From Caulobacteraceae bacterium (GTDB taxonomy: Bacteria; Pseudomonadota; Alphaproteobacteria; Caulobacterales; Caulobacteraceae), in contig JAQGII010000446.1 of the NCBI GenBank assembly GCA_028291305.1, forward strand, positions 1 to 14,095: a stretch of DNA of 14,095 nucleotides. The letters run 5' to 3'. The notes beneath the pieces are model-generated. The model searched no databases and had not been told where the DNA came from. It saw only the letters and a list, made by a program, of their open reading frames with translations. Of the stretch, positions 1 through 8,417 are shown piece by piece. Position numbers and translations under genes: made by a program. The first letter of the stretch is position 1, and each line of letters starts with the position of its first letter.

Positions 1-399
1 GCGGCGGCCTATTTGAAGGTCCAGCCCCTGTTCCTGTTTCCGGCCGAATGGATCTCAGCGCGGATGGAGGACATCGATCGCCAGACCCTCGACCACGTGC
101 CTGGGTTCCAAGACGAGGCGGTGCTGAGGCTCAGGATCAAGTCCCTCGCCGAATTCGATGTGATCGACTCCTTGGCGGACATCCGGACGCCCACGCTGCT
201 GGTCTCAGCCAAGGACGACATGCTCGTTCCGGCCCATTGCTCGGCCGTCCTCGCTCAGGGCCTGCCGTCGGCCGGCCACGTCCAGTTCGCCTGGGGCGGC
301 CATGCGGTCAATGTCACCGACCCCGATGGCTTCAACCAGAGCCTGCTCCAGTTTCTCGAGGCGAGGGCCTTCGTCCCCGCCTCCTCACCCATCCAATAG
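1..399 (+). CDS. rutD: RutD, putative aminoacrylate/carbamate hydrolase (5'-truncated by window edge)
   Basis: This is the C-terminal half (about 132 residues, open from base 1) of an alpha/beta-hydrolase of the Rut pyrimidine-degradation pathway. RutD speeds breakdown of the aminoacrylate/carbamate intermediates made after RutA and RutB act on uracil. The stretch QPLFLFPAEW, the acidic catalytic-loop motif KDDMLVP and the final catalytic His in WGGHAVNVTDP match E. coli RutD almost position for position. The Ser nucleophile lies upstream of the window. E. coli RutD is about 266 aa, so roughly half is missing. It ends in TAG 9 bases before the rutA start, and the SD of rutA overlaps this stop. 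In E. coli the order is rutABCDEFG, whereas here rutD directly precedes rutA, so the operon is rearranged. The identity is strong because of both the motifs and the rutA neighbour. Confidence 0.9.
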   Translation, partial: AAAYLKVQPLFLFPAEWISARMEDIDRQTLDHVPGFQDEAVLRLRIKSLAEFDVIDSLADIRTPTLLVSAKDDMLVPAHCSAVLAQGLPSAGHVQFAWGGHAVNVTDPDGFNQSLLQFLEARAFVPASSPIQ

Positions 400-402
400 A
401 GG
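398..402 (+). promoter_or_regulatory. Ribosome binding site of rutA (AGAGG)
   Basis: AGAGG lies 6 bases before the ATG at 409 and overlaps the rutD stop codon (397-399). It fixes the rutA start and indicates co-translation of rutD and rutA. Confidence 0.6.
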
Positions 403-408
403 TCCGTC

Positions 409-1494
<1,086 letters not shown>

Positions 1495-1509
1495 TCATGG
1501 TCGGCTGAC

Positions 1510-2481
1510 TTGAACGCCACGCAGCCGGACGCGACGTATCGCGTCATCATCGACACCGATCCCGGGCAGGACGACGCTTTCGCCTTGCTGCTGGCCCTGG
1601 CCTCGCCGCGCATTCATATCCTGGGCGTCACTACCGTCTCCGGCAATGTGCCCGCGCGCCAGACCGCGGATAACGCGCGCCGGATCGTCGAGCTCGCCGG
1701 CCACGGGCACATCGCTGTCTTCGCCGGCGCCGAGCGGCCGATGCTGCGCGAAGCGCGCCCGGTTGTGGAGATTCATGGCGAGACCGGCATCGACGGATGG
1801 GATTGGCCCCTCGCACAGCGGCCGCCGGAACCCCGTCATGCGATAGAGTGGCTGGTGGAGACCCTCCTGCGCGAACCCGCTGGCAGCGTGAGCCTGATCG
1901 CCCTGGCGCCCCAGACAAACCTGGCCCTAGCCTTGCGCCTGGAGCCGGCTATCACCAGCCGCATCGCCCGGATCGTGTTCATGGGCGGCGGCTACTTCGA
2001 GGGCGGCAACATGACCCCCGCTGCGGAGTACAACATCCTCGTCGATCCGGAGGCGGCGGCGATCGTGCTGGCGTCGGGGATCGATATCACGGCGGTGCCG
2101 ATCGACTGTACGCACACGGCGCCAGCGCCTGTGGATTGGTCGCAGGAGCTGGATGCGCTCGGCACCGAAGTCGGCCGGGCGTGCGCCGGGATGATGCGGT
2201 TCTTCGAGATCCACGGAAACAAGAAGTTCGGCACCAAATCGCGGCCGCTACACGACGCCATCGCTGTCGGCGCCCTGCTCTGGCCGGAGCTGTTCGAGGG
2301 CCGGCGTTGTCCTGTCGATGTGGAACGCAGCGGCCATCTCACCACGGGGATGACGGTGGTGGATTGGCTCCGGCAGACCGGCCTGCCGGACAACTGCCTG
2401 TGGCTGCGCCGCTGTCTGGATCCCGCCGAACTCTATCGGCGCATGCTGGCCGAACTCGCCCGGCTGCCCCCGGTCGCCTAA
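1510..2481 (+). CDS. Inosine/uridine-preferring nucleoside hydrolase (IUNH family)
   Basis: 323 aa, cytoplasmic. This family hydrolyses the N-glycosidic bond of ribonucleosides to a free base and ribose using a bound Ca2+. The N-terminal metal motif DTDPGQDDA is at residues 15-23. An AEYNILVDPEAA block near residue 170 matches the ribose/metal-binding N and D region. The C-terminal His-Asp pair (about H248/D249, in SRPLHDA) matches the second metal/active-site element. The length is usual for the RihA/RihB/RihC group (about 304-320 aa). No ATG is available in this frame between the rutA stop and the metal motif. TTG at 1510 is the only plausible start, with a weak SD, so expression may be coupled to rutA (15-base gap). 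Its place behind rutA suggests a pyrimidine nucleoside substrate such as uridine or cytidine, but purine or mixed specificity cannot be excluded from sequence. Confidence 0.9.
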   Translation: MNATQPDATYRVIIDTDPGQDDAFALLLALASPRIHILGVTTVSGNVPARQTADNARRIVELAGHGHIAVFAGAERPMLREARPVVEIHGETGIDGWDWPLAQRPPEPRHAIEWLVETLLREPAGSVSLIALAPQTNLALALRLEPAITSRIARIVFMGGGYFEGGNMTPAAEYNILVDPEAAAIVLASGIDITAVPIDCTHTAPAPVDWSQELDALGTEVGRACAGMMRFFEIHGNKKFGTKSRPLHDAIAVGALLWPELFEGRRCPVDVERSGHLTTGMTVVDWLRQTGLPDNCLWLRRCLDPAELYRRMLAELARLPPVA

Positions 2482-2518
2482 CCGCTCTATAAACTGACCA
2501 TGACGACGTCGGTATCGT

Positions 2519-3301
2519 CTAGTCCCGATAGTCAGGCTTGTTGGCGGAGATCAGGCGCAGGGCCGAGTTCCACGCCAGGTCTTCCCAGTCGGCCAGGCCC
2601 TCGGGGTTGGCTTGGGCGCCGGTATGAGCCTGGACCTCAGGGCTCGGGATAACCAGCTCCCGGCCGCCGGCCAGGGCTGCGATCTGGATTTCGCAGGCCC
2701 GCTCCAGCATGTAGATTCGACCGAAAGCCTCGGCGGCCGTGCGCCCCACCGCCAGGAGGCCGTGGTTACGCATGATCAGGCCCTTGTGCTCGGCGATATC
2801 CGCGATCAGGCGGACCCGCTCCTCGGCGTCCAGCGCGAAGCCCTCGTAGTCGTGATAGCCTAGGCGGTCGTGGAACATAAGGGCCTGCTGGCTGATGGGC
2901 AGCAGGCCTTCGCGTTGGCAGGAAACGGCAGCGCCCGCGCGGGTGTGGGTATGGATGACGAACCGGACTTCCCGCCGGCCCGCGTGGATGGCTGAGTGGA
3001 TGTTGAAGCCGGCTGCATTGACTTCCGTGCCCCCCTTGCCTGCACTCAGGGCGACGCCGTCCGGCCCGACCTCGACCAGGTCCGAGGCGCAGATTTCGTG
3101 GAACAGCATGCCGTAAGGGTTGATCAGAAAGCGGTCGTGGTTGCCTGGCAGCCGGGCGCTGACGTGGGTGTAGATCAGGTCGGACATATGGAAATGCGCC
3201 AGCAGCCGGTAAATGGCGGCCAACTCGCACCGGGTCTTGTAGTCCTCCGCATCCGTCGCGTGGTCCGAGGCGAAGGATTTGGCCATATTGGTCGTCATCA
3301 T
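2519..3301 (-). CDS. Class II aldolase/adducin family protein
   Basis: 260 aa. This fold binds a divalent metal, usually Zn2+, through three His residues and catalyses retro-aldol, epimerase or dehydratase reactions. The motif HTHT (H117, H119) and a distal RNHG (H180) give the metal ligands. The NPYGMLFHEI segment near residues 61-70 and the TEVNAAGFNIH segment near 92-102 are typical of the family. It belongs to the soluble ~260-aa subgroup, which has no well-defined substrate and lacks obvious phosphate specificity. Start: ATG at 3301 lies 9 bases after the upstream TAA; a second ATG directly follows, and Met6 is an alternative. It is the last gene of the minus-strand run and converges with the nucleoside hydrolase 37 bases away. 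Context suggests cleavage of a sugar- or base-derived hydroxy-carbonyl product, but this is inference only. Confidence 0.85.
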   Translation of the reverse strand: MMTTNMAKSFASDHATDAEDYKTRCELAAIYRLLAHFHMSDLIYTHVSARLPGNHDRFLINPYGMLFHEICASDLVEVGPDGVALSAGKGGTEVNAAGFNIHSAIHAGRREVRFVIHTHTRAGAAVSCQREGLLPISQQALMFHDRLGYHDYEGFALDAEERVRLIADIAEHKGLIMRNHGLLAVGRTAAEAFGRIYMLERACEIQIAALAGGRELVIPSPEVQAHTGAQANPEGLADWEDLAWNSALRLISANKPDYRD

Positions 3302-3310
3302 CAGACTCGC

Positions 3311-4249
3311 TTACGCGTTCGCTTGCTTGGTCTTCAGGGCAATATAGTCGCCATAGCCGACGGGCGAATAACGCGCCGGCCGCTCGCTGCTGCAGAACGG
3401 GTCCAGGCATCTTATCATCGCTGTCGCCGATGGGTTCAGGAAAAACGGGATCGATTGACGGCGCGACCCGGCCCGGCCTTCGGTCGGAGGATTGGCCACG
3501 CGGTGGGGGGTGGAGACCCACACGTCGTTGGTCAGCCGCATGAAGGCGTCGCCGATATTGATGACAAAGGCGCCATCCAAGGCCGGCGCATTAATCCAGA
3601 CTCCGTCGCGGCGTTGGACCTGCAGCCCGCCTGAAGACGCCTCGGACCGCAGAATGGTCAGGAAGCCGTAATCGGTGTGGGACCCGGCTCTAAGCTGACC
3701 GGGGAGGGGCGGGCCGGGCGGTTCAGGGTAATCGATCACCCGCAGAGCCGACAGGTGATCGACAAAATCGGTCTCGAAGTAGTCAGCCCTCAGCCCTACC
3801 GCGGTGCAGAAGATACTCAGCAGGCGCGCGGCCAGGACTTCCATCTCCGCGAAATAGACGGTGAAGGCGTCGAACAGATCGGGGGGCTGGTCAGGCCATG
3901 GCCCCCCGCCCAACCGCGGCCCGTAGTTGAGGCTTTCCTTGTAGTCCCCCGGCGCGATTACGCCGGCGGTTCCGCTGAGGGATTCCTGGGCCAGAGGCAC
4001 AAAGGTCAGTCCGCCCTCAAGCGCCCGCGTTCTGGCAGACAGGCGCTTTTCGGCCTCTGGCATGTTGAAGAAGGCCCGCGCCGAGTCGTAGAGCCGCTGC
4101 GTCGCGCCCGCATCGACGCCGTGGCCGGTGACGAGGAAGAAGCCCAATTCTTTGCAGGCCGCTTCCACCGCCCTCACGACAGCGTCCGATGCCGCCTTGT
4201 CCTCCCCGCCGAATGCGGCCAGGTCAATGATAGGAATGTCCTCTCCCAC
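3311..4249 (-). CDS. Isopenicillin N synthase-like Fe(II)/2-oxoglutarate dioxygenase
   Basis: 312 aa from the chosen GTG start. It is a double-stranded beta-helix oxygenase. The N-terminal DIOX_N-like segment starts with IPIIDL and contains GFFLVTGHGV. The Fe ligands are HTD (H191, D193) and the distal His of STPHRV (H249), and RQS (R264-S266) is the usual 2-oxoglutarate-binding RxS. All catalytic residues are present. An ATG at 4342 is in frame but would overlap the receptor gene by about 70 bases and add a poorly conserved tail. GTG at 4249, with AGAGG 10 bases upstream and placed just after the receptor stop, fits better. The family includes plant and fungal oxygenases, ethylene-forming enzymes and fungal thymine 7-hydroxylase. 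The last, together with the rut/psu context, makes a pyrimidine or nucleoside substrate worth considering, but residue-level support for that specificity is lacking. Confidence 0.85.
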   Translation of the reverse strand: MGEDIPIIDLAAFGGEDKAASDAVVRAVEAACKELGFFLVTGHGVDAGATQRLYDSARAFFNMPEAEKRLSARTRALEGGLTFVPLAQESLSGTAGVIAPGDYKESLNYGPRLGGGPWPDQPPDLFDAFTVYFAEMEVLAARLLSIFCTAVGLRADYFETDFVDHLSALRVIDYPEPPGPPLPGQLRAGSHTDYGFLTILRSEASSGGLQVQRRDGVWINAPALDGAFVINIGDAFMRLTNDVWVSTPHRVANPPTEGRAGSRRQSIPFFLNPSATAMIRCLDPFCSSERPARYSPVGYGDYIALKTKQANA

Positions 4250-4268
4250 GTCGGCCAGGCCTCTGCGG

Positions 4269-6623
4269 TTAGAAGGACGCCGAGACGCTGACGATCGCCG
4301 CAAACCCCGCACCGGCCACATAGGTGGGCAGGCCCGATGCATTGACCGTCGTTCCGTTGACCGCCGTGGCTGCCTTGGCGTTGTTCTGCACGGTGTAGAC
4401 CCCGCCGAGATACTTGTTGTTGGTGATGTTCACCAGGTTCAGCTGGATGACGGGGGTCTTGGCCCAGGCCAGGTTCTTCATGCGGTAGCCGAAGGTCATG
4501 TTCGCGGTGGCATAGGCCGGGATCTGTTGGTCGTTCATGAAGGTGGAATACTGAGACGCGGTCCAGTGGCCGATGAAGTTCGTGAACAGTGTGCCGTTGT
4601 CATAATCCAGGCCAAGGGACGCCATCTCCTTGGGAGAGCGGACAGCCACCTTGCCCGAGGTGGGCAGGTTGACCAACTGGTTGGCCGTGTTCAGCCCCGG
4701 CAGATTGCTCTTGATGGTCGCGTCCAGATATTCGCCAGAAACGAACGGGCGCAGGCTGTGCCAGGGCCGCAGGCCCGCCTCGAAATCCACACCCTTGGAA
4801 TTCTGGCCGCCGGCGTTGAGATATTCGGTCACGAACCCGCCGTTCTGCAGGATGCTGGTGGAGATCTGCCGGTCGCGGAAATCATAGTTGAAGGCCGAGA
4901 CCGAGGCCGTCAGCAGCTTGCCTTCGTAGCGATAGCCAATCTCCTCCACGACGGAGTATTCCGGCTTCTGGTAGAGGGCGCCCTGCTGGGTCTGCACGCC
5001 GGTGGCGTTGCTGTAGACGTCGAACAGCTGCGACGACTGAGGCGTCAGGAAGTTGGTGCCGACGTTGGCGTAGACTTGGTTCTCGGAGTCGAAGCGCCAG
5101 CGCGCCGCCGCCGTGGGCAGCGGAATTGAGAAGTTGGCGTTGCGCCGATAGGTCTCGCCGGGGATGTAGTTGTAGCCCTGCTGATCGAAGCTGACTTCCT
5201 TGAAGCCGTAATCGAGCTCCAGTCGATCGTGGAACAGGCTGGCGCGATCGCCGACATAGACGCCGTTCACCTCCGCCAGGGTCTTGGTATTGGACGAGTA
5301 GTAGAGCTGACCGTTTGTCAGGTGCACCAGGCCCTGGCCGCCCCACAGGTCGTTGGGCATGCCGCTCGAGCCCGTGAAGTCCAGCGCGCCCTTGGTGGTG
5401 GCGTAGTCGTATTCATACCAGTAGCCCACCGTGAAGGTGTGACCTGCGATGTGGTAGTTCAGCGCCGCGTTCACGCCGGTGCGGTACTGATCGTAGAGCG
5501 TCAGGGCATAAAAGACCCCGGAGTTGGACTGGCCGGACAGGTCAAGGCCAGGCCCGCTCGCGCCGGCCACAGGGGTGTAGCCGGTGGTGGTCGGGCCGAG
5601 CGCGGTGGGGCCCGAGTACTTGATGTTGTTCTGGACGCTGCCGCCGGGGCTGGTGCCGTAGCCGTGGAATAGGTAGGGCGTCACGGCCAGGTCGAAGTCG
5701 GACGACAGCTTGAACCGGTTCGGCGCGCTGACCGCGACGTTGCCGAAGGCGCTCTCGTGCAGCGCCCAGAAGTTGGTGTCGCCGGTGGTGAAGTTGCGGT
5801 CGTACACCCAGCCAAGGCCGGAGGTGTTCCACTGGGCCAGCGTCGGCCAGCGGTCAAGGGCGAACACCTGACGGTTCCAGGCCACGGACAACGCGGACTC
5901 CGTGCCTTCCGCCCACTCTTTGATCACCTTGAAGTCGACGTTGGTGCGCCCGTCGTAGCCCGGGCCGTGCCAGAAGTCGGCGCGGGTCTGGGAGGCGGAG
6001 ATGAAGGCGCGGGCGCCGGTGTTGGCGATGTCGCCGCTGTCCAGTCGGACGAATTCGCTGTTGAACCGGTCCGACCCCGCCGACAGGTTGACGAAGCCGC
6101 CGGGCTTCATGGCCGGATCGCGGTACTTCATTTCCACCAGACCGCCGACGGCGCCGAACGACGGCACGTCGAAGTCGATGGACCCGGGGGTCAGGCTGAT
6201 CGACGAGAGGTTCTCGCTGTCCAGGACTTCGTTCGGATAGACCTCGCCGTTGTTGAAGGGCATGCCCTCGAACATGAAGCCGATCTCACCGATATCCAGG
6301 CCGCGCACCGTCATGCGCCCTTTGGCGAGGCCGAAGGGGTCGCCAAGCACGATGTTGGCGCTGGGCTGCAGCATCAGCAGCTGTTCGGGGTTCGAGCTCG
6401 GCGCCTGTTTGGCGATGAAGTCCCGCGTCACCGTTTCGCGGACCCGCGGAACCACTTCCGGAGAGATGAGACCGCCGCCGGGTTCAATCCGCGAAACCCC
6501 GTCCTTGGTCTTGTTTTGACCGACAACCACGACCTCCTTCACGGGGGCGATGTCCTGGGCGAAGGCTTGGCCCGCCAGGACGGTGGAGGCAAGAAGCGAT
6601 ACAGACAGGACGACGTAACGCAT
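4269..6623 (-). CDS. TonB-dependent outer-membrane receptor
   Basis: 784 aa. This is a 22-stranded beta-barrel of the outer membrane that takes up scarce or large substrates using TonB/ExbBD energy. The signal peptide covers residues 1-22 (hydrophobic core, cleavage near AFA|Q). A TonB-box-like EVVVVG lies at 30-35. The plug domain spans roughly 55-165 (with RMTVRGLDIGEIGF and NLSSISLTPGSIDF), and the barrel follows to a terminal Phe (SVSASF), the usual outer-membrane insertion signal. ATG at 6623 has AAAGGA 7 bases upstream. It lies between two Fe/2OG dioxygenase genes, 91 bases after the tauD-like stop and 19 bases before the IPNS-like start, so it is probably co-transcribed with them. There is no adjacent FecI/FecR pair, and nothing in the sequence marks it as siderophore-specific. 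From context the substrate may be pseudouridine, another nucleoside or an RNA fragment (inference). Confidence 0.93.
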   Translation of the reverse strand: MRYVVLSVSLLASTVLAGQAFAQDIAPVKEVVVVGQNKTKDGVSRIEPGGGLISPEVVPRVRETVTRDFIAKQAPSSNPEQLLMLQPSANIVLGDPFGLAKGRMTVRGLDIGEIGFMFEGMPFNNGEVYPNEVLDSENLSSISLTPGSIDFDVPSFGAVGGLVEMKYRDPAMKPGGFVNLSAGSDRFNSEFVRLDSGDIANTGARAFISASQTRADFWHGPGYDGRTNVDFKVIKEWAEGTESALSVAWNRQVFALDRWPTLAQWNTSGLGWVYDRNFTTGDTNFWALHESAFGNVAVSAPNRFKLSSDFDLAVTPYLFHGYGTSPGGSVQNNIKYSGPTALGPTTTGYTPVAGASGPGLDLSGQSNSGVFYALTLYDQYRTGVNAALNYHIAGHTFTVGYWYEYDYATTKGALDFTGSSGMPNDLWGGQGLVHLTNGQLYYSSNTKTLAEVNGVYVGDRASLFHDRLELDYGFKEVSFDQQGYNYIPGETYRRNANFSIPLPTAAARWRFDSENQVYANVGTNFLTPQSSQLFDVYSNATGVQTQQGALYQKPEYSVVEEIGYRYEGKLLTASVSAFNYDFRDRQISTSILQNGGFVTEYLNAGGQNSKGVDFEAGLRPWHSLRPFVSGEYLDATIKSNLPGLNTANQLVNLPTSGKVAVRSPKEMASLGLDYDNGTLFTNFIGHWTASQYSTFMNDQQIPAYATANMTFGYRMKNLAWAKTPVIQLNLVNITNNKYLGGVYTVQNNAKAATAVNGTTVNASGLPTYVAGAGFAAIVSVSASF

Positions 6624-6630
6624 TCAGGTT

Positions 6631-6636
6631 TCCTTT
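6631..6636 (-). promoter_or_regulatory. Ribosome binding site of the TonB receptor gene (AAAGGA)
   Basis: On the minus strand AAAGGA lies 7 bases before the ATG at 6623. It is the strongest SD in the window and consistent with high expression of an outer-membrane protein. Confidence 0.65.
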
Positions 6637-6653
6637 GGGCAAGGGGCTGCGAT

Positions 6654-6672
6654 CGTCCGGCCACGCCGGGCG
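6654..6672. other. Short hairpin-forming inverted repeat in the receptor leader
   Basis: Bases 6654-6661 and 6665-6672 pair as an 8-base stem (one G-T wobble on the + strand, one mismatch on the minus strand) around a 3-base loop, inside the 91-base gap before the receptor start. No T-run follows on either strand, so it is not a standard intrinsic terminator. It could be an mRNA-processing or stability element, or chance in GC-rich DNA. Confidence 0.25.
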
Positions 6673-6714
6673 TTCTGATGTTGGAAACTCAGGCCGCGCT
6701 ACGGCGGATTACGT

Positions 6715-7545
6715 CTAAAAAGGCCGCTCGCCACGCACCGTTACGCGGTGCAGGAGGCGGCGGTAGCGCTGCCGATCGTATTCGGTGGCGCGGTGAACCA
6801 TGGTGTGGTTGTCCCAGACGACGAGGTCGCCTGGACGCCAGCTGTGTGCATAGACCTTGTCGGGCTCGATGGTCCGCTTCATGAGGGACCAGATCAGCTC
6901 CGAACCCTCCTTGGGGTCCACGCCCACGGGCAGGGACGTGTCCGGACCGAGATAAAGGGCCTTCCTGCCCGTCGCCGGGTGGGTGCGGACCATCGGGTGG
7001 ATCACATCCGGCATCCGCTGCTTTTCGTCTTCCGTCAGCTCCCGGGCCCCTTTGCGGGTCGCGTGCAGCATCGTGTAGCTGTGCCGGACCGACAGGGCGT
7101 CGAGGCGCGCCTTCTCCTCGGCGCTCAAGCGGTCGTAGCTGGCCGCGGCGCTTGCGAACTCGGTATTGCCGCCTTCAGGGGGGACTTCCAGGGCGTAAAG
7201 GAAGGTATAGGCGGTGGGGTATTCCAGGAAGCTGAGGTCGGTGTGCCAGGCAAAGCCGTCGTTCGGGTTGCCTTTGGGCTTGCCGTTCTCGACGATGTTG
7301 GAAATCACATACACGTCCGGATTTTCCGGCAGCTGAAAATCCTCGCGGACACCGTATTCGACCGGTCCGAACCGCGCGGCGAACTTGACCAGATCGTCCG
7401 GCGCCAGTGTCTGGCCGCGCACGATCATGAGGCCGTTGCTGTCCAGGACCGCCTTGAACTCCGACGCCTCGGCATCGGTGATCGAACGAAGATCAACGCC
7501 TTCAAGCGTTCCTGCGAAATCAACTGTGGTGCTCTGAATACCCAT
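6715..7545 (-). CDS. TauD/TfdA-family Fe(II)/2-oxoglutarate dioxygenase
   Basis: 276 aa, cytoplasmic. The family hydroxylates a C-H next to a heteroatom (taurine, 2,4-D, alkyl sulfates, xanthine, UMP) with coupled decarboxylation of 2-oxoglutarate. The Fe ligands are WHTD (H101, D103) and the distal H251 in NHTMVHRA. R262, 11 residues later, matches the 2OG-binding Arg of TauD. The length is normal (about 280 aa), and all key residues are present. GTG at 7569 is also in frame, but ATG at 7545 has GAGAG 5 bases upstream and gives the usual N-terminus. It lies 86 bases downstream of the ABC permease stop, a gap long enough for its own promoter. No sulfonate-uptake genes (tauABC/ssu) are nearby, so taurine is unlikely. 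XanA (xanthine) and LipL (UMP) show that nucleobase/nucleotide substrates occur in this family, but specificity here is unknown. Confidence 0.9.
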   Translation of the reverse strand: MGIQSTTVDFAGTLEGVDLRSITDAEASEFKAVLDSNGLMIVRGQTLAPDDLVKFAARFGPVEYGVREDFQLPENPDVYVISNIVENGKPKGNPNDGFAWHTDLSFLEYPTAYTFLYALEVPPEGGNTEFASAAASYDRLSAEEKARLDALSVRHSYTMLHATRKGARELTEDEKQRMPDVIHPMVRTHPATGRKALYLGPDTSLPVGVDPKEGSELIWSLMKRTIEPDKVYAHSWRPGDLVVWDNHTMVHRATEYDRQRYRRLLHRVTVRGERPF

Positions 7546-7599
7546 GCCGTCTCTCACGCCCCCAGGCACTAGCAGAACACCAGACCCCGCTCGTCCGCG

Positions 7600-7631
7600 T
7601 CAACAACTATTTTCATTTTCGACAACAGTTT
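7600..7631 (-). promoter_or_regulatory. AT-rich direct repeats upstream of the tauD-like gene (candidate operator/promoter)
   Basis: Two 13-base copies, 7619-7631 (TCGACAACAGTTT on the + strand) and 7600-7612 (TCAACAACTATTT), match at 10 of 13 positions with a start-to-start spacing of 19 bases, close to two helical turns. They lie in the 86-base gap between the permease stop and the tauD-like start, the most AT-rich part of an otherwise GC-rich region. A TTGACG hexamer overlaps the downstream copy (7598-7603, minus), but no well-spaced -10 element was found. It may be a regulator site separating an importer operon from a dioxygenase/receptor operon. Confidence 0.35.
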
Positions 7632-8417
7632 CTAAAAGCGCGCGATTTTCAACCCGAAGGCGCGTTCAGTCACGACCATGACCACCAGGGTGGCGAACAC
7701 GGTGAAGCTCGAAACGGCTGCGGCTTCGGGCGTGAAGTTCAGCCGTAGATAGTCAAACAGCTGCAAGGGCAGAGTTGCGGTGCCGATGTCCTTCAGCAGA
7801 AAGGATGTCGAGAATGCGTCAAATGACACGATAAACGAGAACAGGCATCCGCTGATTACCCCGGATTTGATGAGCGGCAGGGTGATTCTGAAGAATGTTG
7901 TCCAGGGGCCGGCCCCAAGACTCCGGGCAGCCAATTGCCACGACCAGTCAAAGCCCTTCAGGGCGGTCGAGACGTTGATGTAGATGAAGGGCAGGGTCAG
8001 CAGGACGTGTCCCGCCAACAGGGCGACGCCGTGGTGCAGGCCGATGCCCAAAGCATAAAAATAAAACAGCAGGCCAATGGCGGTCAGGACCTCCGGCAGC
8101 AGCATCGGCGCCAGCATGGCAATGCGCACGCCGTTAGCGATGGCGGGACGCGCCTGGGCGGCAAACAAGGCCGCCATGGTCCCGACGACCCCGGAAATGA
8201 CCGTGGCCAGGGTCGCGATCTCGATTGAGGTGGCAAACGCTCGCATGAACACCGCATTGTGCAGGAAGGTCCAATACCAGCGGAAGGACAGGCCCTGCGG
8301 AGGGAAGGTCAGGAAGGCGCCGGCATTGAAGGAGGCGATGATCACCACCAGGATCGGCGCCAACAGGAAGGCATAGATGACCCAACTGAGGGCGCTGTTC
8401 AGTCTTTGAGCAGTCAT
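7632..8417 (-). CDS. ABC transporter permease, PotC-like
   Basis: 261 aa inner-membrane protein, the second channel subunit of a spermidine/putrescine-type (PotABCD-like) importer. Hydrophobic segments lie at about 11-30, 64-86, 98-121, 130-151, 183-206 and 236-252. The cytoplasmic EAA loop contacting the ATPase reads LAARSLGAGPWTTFFRITLP (from about residue 162). The length is typical. ATG at 8417 shares one base with the TGA of the upstream permease (TGATG), so translation is coupled. The pattern of binding protein, ATPase and two permeases is complete. The nucleotide-salvage neighbours suggest that the substrate is not a polyamine. Confidence 0.92.
   Translation of the reverse strand: MTAQRLNSALSWVIYAFLLAPILVVIIASFNAGAFLTFPPQGLSFRWYWTFLHNAVFMRAFATSIEIATLATVISGVVGTMAALFAAQARPAIANGVRIAMLAPMLLPEVLTAIGLLFYFYALGIGLHHGVALLAGHVLLTLPFIYINVSTALKGFDWSWQLAARSLGAGPWTTFFRITLPLIKSGVISGCLFSFIVSFDAFSTSFLLKDIGTATLPLQLFDYLRLNFTPEAAAVSSFTVFATLVVMVVTERAFGLKIARF

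Noticed and set aside
2482..2518. Possible bidirectional terminator between the converging nucleoside hydrolase and aldolase genes
   Set aside because: Only a 5-base stem with an 8-base loop and an 8-base palindrome can be drawn, with no T-run. This is too weak to call, so the two transcripts may overlap.
4250..4342. Longer N-terminus of the IPNS-like dioxygenase (ATG at 4342)
   Set aside because: It would overlap the receptor 3' end, adds an Arg/Pro/Ser-rich tail with no family similarity, and lacks an SD. GTG at 4249 fits the domain boundary.
5757..6884. 375-codon open frame on the + strand opposite the TonB receptor
   Set aside because: It runs across the receptor start and into the tauD-like gene, has low-complexity composition and no motifs. 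The receptor has a signal peptide, an SD and a terminal Phe on the other strand.
7566..7603. Caulobacter-type housekeeping promoter (TTGACG at 7598-7603 with GCTAGTGC downstream)
   Set aside because: The spacer is about 24 bases, far longer than the 10-14 expected between these elements, so no promoter was called.
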